From NCBI GenBank assembly GCA_015056495.1, contig SVGC01000025.1:1-55764 (forward strand): 55,764 bases of DNA, written 5' to 3'. The notes beneath the pieces are model-generated. The model saw nothing but the letters and a program-made list of their open reading frames with translations, was not told where the DNA came from and did no database searches. The stretch's first letter is position 1, and every line of letters begins with the position of its first letter. The stretch comes from Butyrivibrio sp. (GTDB taxonomy: Bacteria > Bacillota > Clostridia > Lachnospirales > Lachnospiraceae). Positions 49,961 to 55,764 of this stretch are shown here, piece by piece. A program made the position numbers and the translations under genes.

Positions 49961-51094
49961 TCACTCAGATATTCGATCCAAAACGGTAAAATCCCAATCG
50001 TTATAGTATAGGTATAAGCTATCTGACAGGTGGATGCCATTATTTTCAGCTAAAGAAATGATTTCGTCTAACATTTGCTGCTTTTGAGAATCTGTATAAA
50101 TATCTGCTGAATTCTCTTTTATTCGAATAGAATCGGTATCCAATACTACCGCACCGTCTACATACTTAAAATCCGCTTCAACAATGTCGTTGTAACAAAA
50201 ATAATGCTGATCAAGAACCACCTTATCATTACTTTCAGAAGAAGCGTAAGTTCCAGACCACGAACCATCAGAATAGTCGGAGACTATATATGAATCATAT
50301 ACTCGATCCAAAATGGTATAATCAGTCTGTCTAGTGCCATAGTGAAACAATATTTCGTGAATACTGCCCATACTAATGCTATCATTTTCAGCTAAGGAAA
50401 TGATTTTGTCTAACATTATCTGCTTTTGAGAATCTGTATAAATATCTGTTGAATTCTCTTTTATTCGAATAGAGTCAATATCCAATACTATCAAACCGTC
50501 TCTAACCTTAAAATCAGCTTCAACTACATCGTTGTAACAAAAATCAAACTGATCAAGAACCACCTTATCATTACTAAATCTACCAGCATAAGTTCCCGAC
50601 CAAGAACCATCAAAAAAATTCCAATATCTTTTCAACAAAATAGGAATTGTAATGATCATAAAACAAGTCAGCAAGACCATTACGACTCTTTTGCCACGAA
50701 TACTCAAGGAAGCGTTTAATTGTTTTCTTTTTATCCACCATCCGATTAGATAAAAAACTAATACAGATAAAACTGCATCTATAAAAGTAATATACCAAAC
50801 AAGGGCATAGAATATTATTTCTTCGCCTCCAAGATATCTCGTATCCAAAAATCTCACCATGGCAAACAATAATATTAGCCGGAATGCAGTGAACGCCACT
50901 TTCTCTTTTGCCGATGGAGACTGAATGATCATATAAAACAAAATACTACACAAACACGGAAGCAGGAGAAGAAGTACGATGAAAATAAAATCCATTCCCC
51001 ATGCAGCCGTTAGACCTGATAGAAGAAAAATATAATCTGTTACTATGGCTACTATGATTATTTCTATTGCTCTAATAAATTTTTTCATAATCAC
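49961..51094 (-). CDS. membrane protein with a tandemly duplicated extracytoplasmic domain
   Basis: A 377-residue protein. About five membrane helices lie in the first 155 residues. Then come two copies of a domain of about 100 residues (162-264 and 276-374). Each has DGSWSGTYA, NDKVVLDQ, CYND-V/I-VEADFK, DSIRIKENS-DIYTDSQKQ, ML-x-x-IISLAEN and a closing LDR. The copies remain close, so the duplication is recent in evolutionary terms. No family is recognised. The first few codons (MIMKK) offer two Met starts. It forms a single-gene unit. Confidence 0.75.
   Translation of the reverse strand: MIMKKFIRAIEIIIVAIVTDYIFLLSGLTAAWGMDFIFIVLLLLLPCLCSILFYMIIQSPSAKEKVAFTAFRLILLFAMVRFLDTRYLGGEEIIFYALVWYITFIDAVLSVLVFYLIGWWIKRKQLNASLSIRGKRVVMVLLTCFMIITIPILLKRYWNFFDGSWSGTYAGRFSNDKVVLDQFDFCYNDVVEADFKVRDGLIVLDIDSIRIKENSTDIYTDSQKQIMLDKIISLAENDSISMGSIHEILFHYGTRQTDYTILDRVYDSYIVSDYSDGSWSGTYASSESNDKVVLDQHYFCYNDIVEADFKYVDGAVVLDTDSIRIKENSADIYTDSQKQQMLDEIISLAENNGIHLSDSLYLYYNDWDFTVLDRISE
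49973..50611 (-). repeat. two tandem copies of a 0.3-kb coding repeat
   Basis: Units 50303-50611 and 49973-50269 encode the duplicated domain and are similar at the DNA level: for example TTTTGAGAATCTGTATAAAT occurs in both, and both units begin with codons for DGSWSGTYA. A 33-base linker separates them. Confidence 0.75.
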
Positions 51095-51194
51095 AGTTTA
51101 GTATTAGTTCATTACTAGTTCAAGCATATAGTGGCACTGATATCGCACTTCTATGCAATGGCTTTCAGGATGCATGCAGATTATTCATATCTAG

Positions 51195-52556
51195 TTAGCG
51201 GTTTCCGCCTTTTCCGCCTCCGAAGCCGCCACCATTTCCTCCAGGGGCTGTGCCTTCAGGAGTAGCGCCGCCGGCATTCTGTCCGCCAATAGCGCCGCCT
51301 TCACTTGGAACCGTGCCTGTAGGGTTCTGACCACCCATACCACCTCGGCCACCACCAATGGCACCGCCGCCCATCATTGACGCTGTGATTTCAGTGATCT
51401 GAGTTCCATTTACGGTTACTGTTCCGCCATTAAGAGTAGCTGACTGGTCATAATCAAATGCTGAAGAAGCTGTAATTGTTATATTACCGCCATTTATATA
51501 AATACTTCCATTTGCGTCAATCGCATCAGTATCACCACTGCCCATTGTGATGTCAATTGTACCGCCATTAATCTCAACAACTACACTGTATGAACTGCTC
51601 TTTGCTGTAGCATTGATACCATCGTCAGAGGCTGAAATTGAGATGGTTCCATCATTTATAGTCACATATGTTCCTTCAATACCTTCAGCTGCAGTAATAT
51701 CGAATGTACCGCCGTCAATTGTCACCCAGGTTGTTCCCTGAAGACCATCATCTGAGGCATTTATAGTAAAATTACCACCTGAAATGTAGATATATCCTAC
51801 GGTTGTATCTTCATCATCTTCACTATGAAAAGCATCTTTTCCGGAAGTTACCGTGAAAGTACCATCACTAACTGCAATTGAATTATGAGCTTCAATGCCA
51901 TCTTCTGATGCATTGATTACGTATGTTCCTCCGGTGAATTTGACATCATCTTTTCCAGATATACCGTTGCCGTTAGCGGATGTGATATTAAGTGTGCCGG
52001 TTCCGTTAAAGGTAAGATCATCCTTAGAATAAATTACGGCATCTGTATTAGTATCCCCATCGGCCACGAACGAGCCTGTGACTTCAAGAGTGTTTTCAGA
52101 ATCAGTAGTAGTTATAAATACTTTATCTGCAGAAATTACATATATTGCGGGAAAATCGGTATTGGTAATTGAAACACCATCCAACACAAGCTGCACCTTG
52201 GCATTCTCATCCTGCGTATCAACTGTTATGGTTACATTGCTTGCAGTTCCGCTTATTACATAAACGCCTTCTTCTGTTATTGTTACATCTTCTCCATCTG
52301 AAATGGTTATATATTCAGCATTTTCAAGATCAGCTTCCTGTTCTGAATCACGTGAAGTAAATATATCATCAGTACTGGTTTGTGTGACTTCAGATGAAGT
52401 AGAGTTTTTGCTATTGGTTTCATCTGATGATGAACTTACTGTTTCTGTGACTTGTGTAGTTGTGTTTTCCTGTGCTGAAGCATCATAGCTGCATCCGGAT
52501 ATAGCAATAGCAGTAATAATACCCAGCGAAGTTAAAAAAAATCTTTTTTTGATCAT
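51195..52556 (-). CDS. Cthe_2159-like carbohydrate-binding beta-helix lipoprotein
   Basis: A 453-residue exported lipoprotein; the lipobox is IAISGC (Cys 22). A Ser/Thr linker is followed by a right-handed beta-helix (about 80-385) with repeating strands such as DDLTFNGTGTLNITSANGNG, KFTGGTYVINASEDGIEAHN, YISGGNFTINASDDGLQGTT and DGGTFDITAAEGIEGTYV. This is the pattern of Cthe_2159/DUF4353 proteins, which bind acidic pectin such as polygalacturonate. The C-terminal 65 residues are Gly-rich (GGGAIGGGRGGMGGQNP). It could hold the cell to pectin. GGAGGACACCTAC precedes the ATG. Confidence 0.88.
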   Translation of the reverse strand: MIKKRFFLTSLGIITAIAISGCSYDASAQENTTTQVTETVSSSSDETNSKNSTSSEVTQTSTDDIFTSRDSEQEADLENAEYITISDGEDVTITEEGVYVISGTASNVTITVDTQDENAKVQLVLDGVSITNTDFPAIYVISADKVFITTTDSENTLEVTGSFVADGDTNTDAVIYSKDDLTFNGTGTLNITSANGNGISGKDDVKFTGGTYVINASEDGIEAHNSIAVSDGTFTVTSGKDAFHSEDDEDTTVGYIYISGGNFTINASDDGLQGTTWVTIDGGTFDITAAEGIEGTYVTINDGTISISASDDGINATAKSSSYSVVVEINGGTIDITMGSGDTDAIDANGSIYINGGNITITASSAFDYDQSATLNGGTVTVNGTQITEITASMMGGGAIGGGRGGMGGQNPTGTVPSEGGAIGGQNAGGATPEGTAPGGNGGGFGGGKGGNR

Positions 52557-52713
52557 GTAGGTGTCCTCCTGACAACAATTCGTGATTTGTTTTTAGTTCG
52601 TGGAGTATCTTGTATTGCGAGCTACCATTCGCATTTTTTATAATTCTGTATCACTATTGTACGATATCTTCCTAAATTCAACCTAAATATGAAAGTTATT
52701 TATTAAAGATTTT

Positions 52714-52845
52714 TTTATGCCCAAATAAGGTAAAAGGAATCCTTCCGAAAAACGGTTCACCTAAACTTGTGTTTGACCCAGTAAATGACACAGTAAATGG
52801 TTGGATCAGCTGGTTGGATCAGATAAGGCAGGAAGCTGGCTTATA
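52714..52845 (+). pseudogene. relic C-terminal coding fragment
   Basis: In the 440-base gap one frame reads KVKGILPKNGSPKLVFDPVN followed by DTVNGWISWLDQIRQEAGL and TAA, without a start. The style (NGSPKLVFDP) resembles the end of a polymorphic toxin or RHS-type module, but I cannot assign it. It is followed by the terminator at 52900 and then the zinc-ribbon/SUKH genes. The rest of the gap holds the AT-rich upstream region of the Cthe_2159-like gene. Confidence 0.4.
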
Positions 52846-52899
52846 AGAACACTAAATAATTGATTCATGAGCTATACAGCTTTGTTCAGATTTATAAGG

Positions 52900-52936
52900 C
52901 CTGGTGTGGGAGTTTTCTCCGAAGCCAGGTTTTTTA
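52900..52936 (+). terminator. stem-loop terminator after the relic
   Basis: CCTGGTGTGGGAG and CTCCGAAGCCAGG form a stem with internal mismatches and a TTTT loop, followed by TTTTTT. Confidence 0.75.
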
Positions 52937-52996
52937 TTGCTTTAATTTTCCATGGAAAACTATTAAAATTAATTGATGTAAAGATTTGTTAAGAGC

Positions 52997-53263
52997 ATGA
53001 GAAAAGAGGTTTCAGAAATGAGTGACATGCCATCAGGGGAAATAGCTATATGTGACGAATGTGGAAGCGAATTTTTAAAGAGTGCATCAAAGATGAGCTC
53101 GTTATGCCCTGAATGTGCTTCTATACTATATGGTTACGAGAACTGCAACCATTCCTTTAAAGGTGGAAAGTGTGTGAAATGCCTGTGGGATGGAAGCCGA
53201 AGCGAGTACATAAAGTCATTGCTGGCAAAGAAGGAATTACCATACAGGGCGGTAGAACAATGA
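52997..53263 (+). CDS. small zinc-ribbon protein
   Basis: An 88-residue protein with three Cys-x-x-Cys knuckles: ICDECGSEF, SLCPECASI and GGKCVKCLWDG, plus CNH. At least one zinc ribbon is expected. It starts MRKEVSEMSDMPSGEIAICD; the second Met (codon 8) with AGAGGTTTCAGAA upstream is an alternative start. Its stop overlaps the next start (ATGA), so the two are coupled. A role as a small regulator or partner in the immunity group is possible but not shown. Confidence 0.65.
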   Translation: MRKEVSEMSDMPSGEIAICDECGSEFLKSASKMSSLCPECASILYGYENCNHSFKGGKCVKCLWDGSRSEYIKSLLAKKELPYRAVEQ

Positions 53264-53571
53264 ACAATACCAAGTGGAATGAGATATTCAGAGCTTTTTA
53301 CTATGATAATGAATTAATAAAGGATGCTCCACTCATAAGGTGGAGAACAAAAGACACAGAGACCGGCTGCTTGAGTAATTGGGACGGCACATGGGCTCAT
53401 TTTGGTTGTGAACCAAGGGATTGGGACAAGATTGAATATCTTCAGATTCAGCTGACGCCGGAAAATAAAACTTATGCTATGGAATGTCTTAAAAGGATCC
53501 ATGTTCCCGGAACAGTTGAAAATGGGGTTGCTACAGTTTACGGCTACAGAACAGATGTTGATTATATCTAA
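53260..53571 (+). CDS. hypothetical protein, putative immunity-group member
   Basis: A 103-residue protein from the ATG at 53260, which overlaps the previous TGA. A longer frame from 53170 would lie inside the zinc-ribbon gene. It contains LIRWRTKDTETGCLSNWDGT, WAHFGCEPRDWDKIEYLQIQ and a closing VENGVATVYGYRTDVDYI. It is rich in Trp and Asp, without a signal peptide. No family is recognised. A SUKH gene follows 17 bases later, which suggests an immunity context. Confidence 0.6.
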   Translation: MNNTKWNEIFRAFYYDNELIKDAPLIRWRTKDTETGCLSNWDGTWAHFGCEPRDWDKIEYLQIQLTPENKTYAMECLKRIHVPGTVENGVATVYGYRTDVDYI

Positions 53572-53588
53572 ATACTGGAGATAGAAAA

Positions 53589-53960
53589 ATGAAAGTATTC
53601 AATCTGATAAATAAAAAGTATAAAGAGAAGATAAGTTTACAGGAACCTTTAAACTGTGTAGATACTCTTCCTAAAGAGTTGATAGCAATACTTAGGCATT
53701 CAAACGGGATAATGGAAATTATGATTCATCCTAAGACCGGAGAAATGATGGAAATTGGATGGATCATCTATCCCTATGATGAAATCAAAAAGTGGAGTTC
53801 TTATTATCAGAATGAGTACGGATTGTCAGGCGTGGTGTTCTCGGATGATGGTGCAGGCAATCCATTTTATTTGTTTGATGGTAAGGTTTATGAATATGAT
53901 CCTATAGATAACGAATCAGAGCTAATTGCAAATTCACTTGAGGAATTTTTCCGGAGTTAA
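53589..53960 (+). CDS. SUKH (SMI1/KNR4) family immunity protein
   Basis: A 123-residue protein with the SUKH-type core: LPKELIAILRHSNGIMEIMI, GWIIYPYDEIKKWSSYYQNE, and FSDDGAGNPFYLFDGKVYEY followed by DPIDNESELIANSLEEFF. The D-G-A/x-G-N-P-F turn and the ending SLEEFF are characteristic. SUKH proteins neutralise diverse secreted nuclease and deaminase toxins. No toxin gene is intact nearby, although relics lie on both sides. ATACTGGAGATAGAAAA precedes the ATG. Confidence 0.85.
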   Translation: MKVFNLINKKYKEKISLQEPLNCVDTLPKELIAILRHSNGIMEIMIHPKTGEMMEIGWIIYPYDEIKKWSSYYQNEYGLSGVVFSDDGAGNPFYLFDGKVYEYDPIDNESELIANSLEEFFRS

Positions 53961-54024
53961 ATGATACATTAAATTTGAATTTATATGACCATCTAACTAA
54001 TTCGTTGATATGAAATGAATATAA

Positions 54025-54301
54025 ATAATCTATGCAACTTTCATAGGTAATCTTTATGCCCGGATTGAAGCAGGCAAGTATAAAAGTGATGGACAATCTC
54101 ACGAGAGTCCTCTTAGTGATATGGAGAAAGAATCGCTTCGAAAGCAGGGGGTGCCCGGTATATTTATCGACTGAACAAAAGGGTACAATAGTGGAAAATA
54201 TTTTCCAGGATAAACTACCATGGAGATCATATGGAATACAGGATTGTTGAGGGTAAAGAGAATATAAAAGTTGAGGATGTAGTCAGTACAGGCGAGGAAT
54301 A
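54025..54301 (+). pseudogene. decayed gene fragment with a stop and a frameshift
   Basis: In the 501-base gap after the SUKH gene, one frame reads FIGNLYARIEAGKYKSDGQS, MEKESLRKQGVPGIFID then TGA. It continues TKGYNSGK and after a one-base shift gives INYHGDHMEYRIVEGKENIK and VEDVVSTGEE then TAA. It is clearly an old coding sequence with at least one stop and one shift, and no start. The family is unknown; a toxin or immunity gene is likely from context. The first 60 bases of the gap show nothing. Confidence 0.55.
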
Positions 54302-54322
54302 AATAAAAAGAAAAGGGGCTGT

Positions 54323-54342
54323 CGCACTAAGAAATTAGTGCG
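54323..54342 (+). repeat. hairpin, possibly half of a disrupted terminator
   Basis: CGCACTAA-GAAA-TTAGTGCG is a perfect hairpin preceded by AAAAGGGGCTGT. A complete terminator would continue with ACAGCCCCTTTT on the right, but the sequence instead reads GGATGATT. The right half appears to have been lost at a junction near 54343. Confidence 0.5.
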
Positions 54343-54371
54343 GGATGATTATCTGAATTCTATGTATTTAA

Positions 54372-54465
54372 CAAGGATGCAGACAGAATGAATGAGATAA
54401 ACAGTGAGCTTGAACGAATAAAAGGTGAGCTTGGAAAAGCAGTGGCAGAGGTATTAGACCAATGA
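54372..54465 (+). pseudogene. coiled-coil 3' remnant coupled to the GNAT gene
   Basis: A frame reading NKDADRMNEINSELERIKGE followed by LGKAVAEVLDQ ends in TGA (54463-54465), which overlaps the GNAT start (ATGA). It begins next to the broken hairpin, so it looks like the tail of an upstream operon gene whose front was removed. From its internal ATG (54388) it could still be translated as a 25-residue leader. Confidence 0.4.
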
Positions 54466-55046
54466 AACTAAGGAAGCTTCGAAGCGCTGAAATTACAACC
54501 ATATATCAGGAACGGCTGGTCCACGATTTTATCAAGGATGAGCTTAAAAAGCTTCCGGTAATCCTAAAAGCTGTTGAAGATGGTGTATATGAGTGCCTGG
54601 GATTGTTTGATGATTCTGAGATAATCGGGTACACGTTTCTCGTAAAGCAGGGAATGAACTTTCTTGTGGACTACCTTGCCGTTTATCCAAAGTACAGAAA
54701 TAAAGGGCTTGGCAGTGAAATCATTAAGCTGCTACGTGAATATATGTCGGGAGCAGGGCTAATAATCCTAGAGGTAGAAGATCCTGCTTATACTAAAGAA
54801 CGAGACCTTAAAGAACTTCAGACAAGGCGCATCGGGTTTTATGAAAGAAACGGCTGTATAGATACCGGGCTGCGGGTACGGTGCTTTGGAGTTCCATTCA
54901 TCATACTTGTGCTGGAAAATAGTAGTATCAGATCCAAGGAAAAGCTTTGGGAGATGTACAGGTCCTTTTACGGGGCAGTTTTTTCAAGGAATATAGTGGA
55001 GAAAAACATAGAGTATTTGGGAGATGAAGTAACAGAAGGTAATTGA
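54462..55046 (+). CDS. GNAT-family N-acetyltransferase
   Basis: A 194-residue protein. The acetyl-CoA loop is YRNKGLGSEIIKLLREYM, preceded by the strand FLVDYLAVYPK and followed by LIILEVEDPAYTKERDLKEL and RRIGFYERNGC, all in standard GNAT order. The last 40 residues are an extra tail (RSKEKLWEMYRSFYGAVFSR). The substrate is unknown. The start overlaps the stop of a coiled-coil remnant, so translation probably relies on coupling; no strong ribosome site is seen. Confidence 0.88.
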   Translation: MKLRKLRSAEITTIYQERLVHDFIKDELKKLPVILKAVEDGVYECLGLFDDSEIIGYTFLVKQGMNFLVDYLAVYPKYRNKGLGSEIIKLLREYMSGAGLIILEVEDPAYTKERDLKELQTRRIGFYERNGCIDTGLRVRCFGVPFIILVLENSSIRSKEKLWEMYRSFYGAVFSRNIVEKNIEYLGDEVTEGN

Positions 55047-55091
55047 GGTGATTTGCCGCAAATACACCTTGGTTTCATGGAGGCGTTCCTG

Positions 55092-55673
55092 ATGGGAATT
55101 GATTTAAAAAAACTCGAAGAGAAGTATTCTAAGAATAAGCCCACATTTTCACCATTAGAGTTAGCTATATGCATTGCATTAGTCATGATTGGATGTGCAT
55201 TGTTTTGCGCGATGCCTGATGAAATGGGAATTTGGGGCTGGATATTGTTTGTAGTAGGTACTTTCCTGAATGTTGTAGGAGTTTTCAGACTTGCTGCTAT
55301 GGTTCCAGAGGTTAAAAGTGATCTGGGCAGTAAAATAGTAACAAGTGTATCCTTAGTTGCTGCAGGTTTTATACAGTTTATTGGATTACTGTATTTATAT
55401 AAGAGCGGTGGAACAGGGAAAGGAGCTGCTATCGCCACGCTTGCACTATGTATCTGTCTTGGGCTGATTATATATGCTGTTGACTTTGAAGATAAGAAAA
55501 ATCAGAAAAAGATAAAAATAGCATGCGGAATCATTACTATTATTCTTATTGCTATAGCAGTCATTCTTAATATCAGAGATGATTTTTCTGGTGCCAGTGT
55601 TTCTGTAGGAACAATACTTTTGATAGAAGCGGTGATAACCGGTAAGATTGGATTGCCAGTTTTTAATAAGTAG
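55092..55673 (+). CDS. six-helix membrane protein
   Basis: A 193-residue protein from the ATG at 55092, chosen for GGAGG 9 bases upstream; a TTG at 55053 would add 13 residues. A charged N-terminus (GIDLKKLEEKYSKNKPTFSP) precedes about six membrane helices, starting with LELAICIALVMIGCALFCAM. It resembles small unclassified Lachnospiraceae membrane proteins and no function is known. It follows the GNAT gene by 45 bases and may share its transcript. Confidence 0.7.
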   Translation: MGIDLKKLEEKYSKNKPTFSPLELAICIALVMIGCALFCAMPDEMGIWGWILFVVGTFLNVVGVFRLAAMVPEVKSDLGSKIVTSVSLVAAGFIQFIGLLYLYKSGGTGKGAAIATLALCICLGLIIYAVDFEDKKNQKKIKIACGIITIILIAIAVILNIRDDFSGASVSVGTILLIEAVITGKIGLPVFNK

Positions 55674-55724
55674 GAATGGCTTTTAGATGCAGCTTTTAGA
55701 TGAGTTTAGATGAGGTGGGGCGAT

Positions 55725-55764
55725 ATGAGTATCTATTCGTTAAATCCTTCTTTAACGAGAACAT
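55725..55764 (+). CDS. start of a gene cut by the window edge
   Basis: ATG at 55725 follows GGTGGGGCGAT and opens MSIYSLNPSLTRT before the sequence ends. Only 13 codons are visible, so no family can be given. The bases before it (55676-55712) contain short TTTTAGATG repeats. Confidence 0.4.
   Translation, partial: MSIYSLNPSLTRT

Noticed and set aside
51547..52488. Several plus-strand ORFs opposite the Cthe_2159-like gene
   Set aside because: They are antisense shadows of a repetitive coding sequence, without ribosome sites or family likeness.
51195..52556. Repetitive DNA that might suggest a CRISPR array
   Set aside because: The repeats encode beta-helix coils of one protein; unit length and sequence vary and there are no spacers.
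54968..55438. 156-codon minus-strand ORF opposite the GNAT and membrane genes
   Set aside because: It runs antisense to two well-supported genes and has an improbable composition; a shadow frame.

Overview
The window is low-GC Gram-positive DNA. Its gene families are typical of a gut or rumen Lachnospiraceae bacterium of the Butyrivibrio/Pseudobutyrivibrio type. The pointers are a YesM/YesN-type two-component system beside CUT1 sugar permeases, several Cys-lipidated binding proteins, secreted plant-polysaccharide enzymes (GH13 amylase, GH53 galactanase, a Cthe_2159-like beta-helix protein), strong GGAGG ribosome binding sites and many stem-loop terminators. The genus is an inference; no rRNA, tRNA or CRISPR array was seen.

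Left part (1-8000): a one-strand string of small acidic genes that looks like a stockpile of immunity proteins against polymorphic toxins, with no intact toxin gene beside them. It holds two long GAD-like/DUF1851 paralogues, two Imm6-like proteins, an Imm22-like protein, an ankyrin-repeat protein and a second paralogous pair of unknown family. Broken gene ends lie in the gaps. A similar, smaller group at 52.7-54.4 kb carries a SUKH (SMI1/KNR4) protein between two relics.

Centre left (8.1-28.9 kb): a FIST-GGDEF diguanylate cyclase stands alone. Then a minus-strand response regulator/histidine kinase pair lies divergent to a plus-strand operon of about 13 kb. This encodes a very large solute-binding protein with carbohydrate-binding-like domains at its N-terminus, two permeases, a secreted NHL-repeat protein, a Yip1 membrane protein, a DUF5696 protein, two more permeases and a lipoprotein binding protein. 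A further orphan binding lipoprotein follows. No ATPase is encoded, so a shared MsmK-type ATPase elsewhere is likely.

Centre right (28.9-45.7 kb): a HAD phosphatase and a radical SAM enzyme; a two-gene HTH/HipA-like kinase module with palindromes in front of it; a GH53 galactanase; a MATE exporter; a GH43 enzyme; a Phd/YefM antitoxin whose toxin is truncated; a CmpB-like membrane protein; a secreted GH13 amylase with a LacI/CcpA-like operator; two small envelope genes; a LysR regulator; an old-yellow-enzyme/Fe-S/FAD oxidoreductase; and an FMN reductase behind a long imperfect inverted repeat. The GH43 gene and a small membrane gene 4.6 kb away share a homologous promoter region of about 100 bp.

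Right part (45.7-55.8 kb): a MarR-controlled alpha/beta hydrolase operon with two operator palindromes laid over the promoter; a prephenate dehydratase that appears to be exported; a full-length HipBA pair with two operator palindromes; a membrane protein with a tandemly duplicated domain; the Cthe_2159-like protein; a small zinc-ribbon/SUKH group; a GNAT acetyltransferase; and a membrane protein. A gene cut by the window edge starts at 55725.
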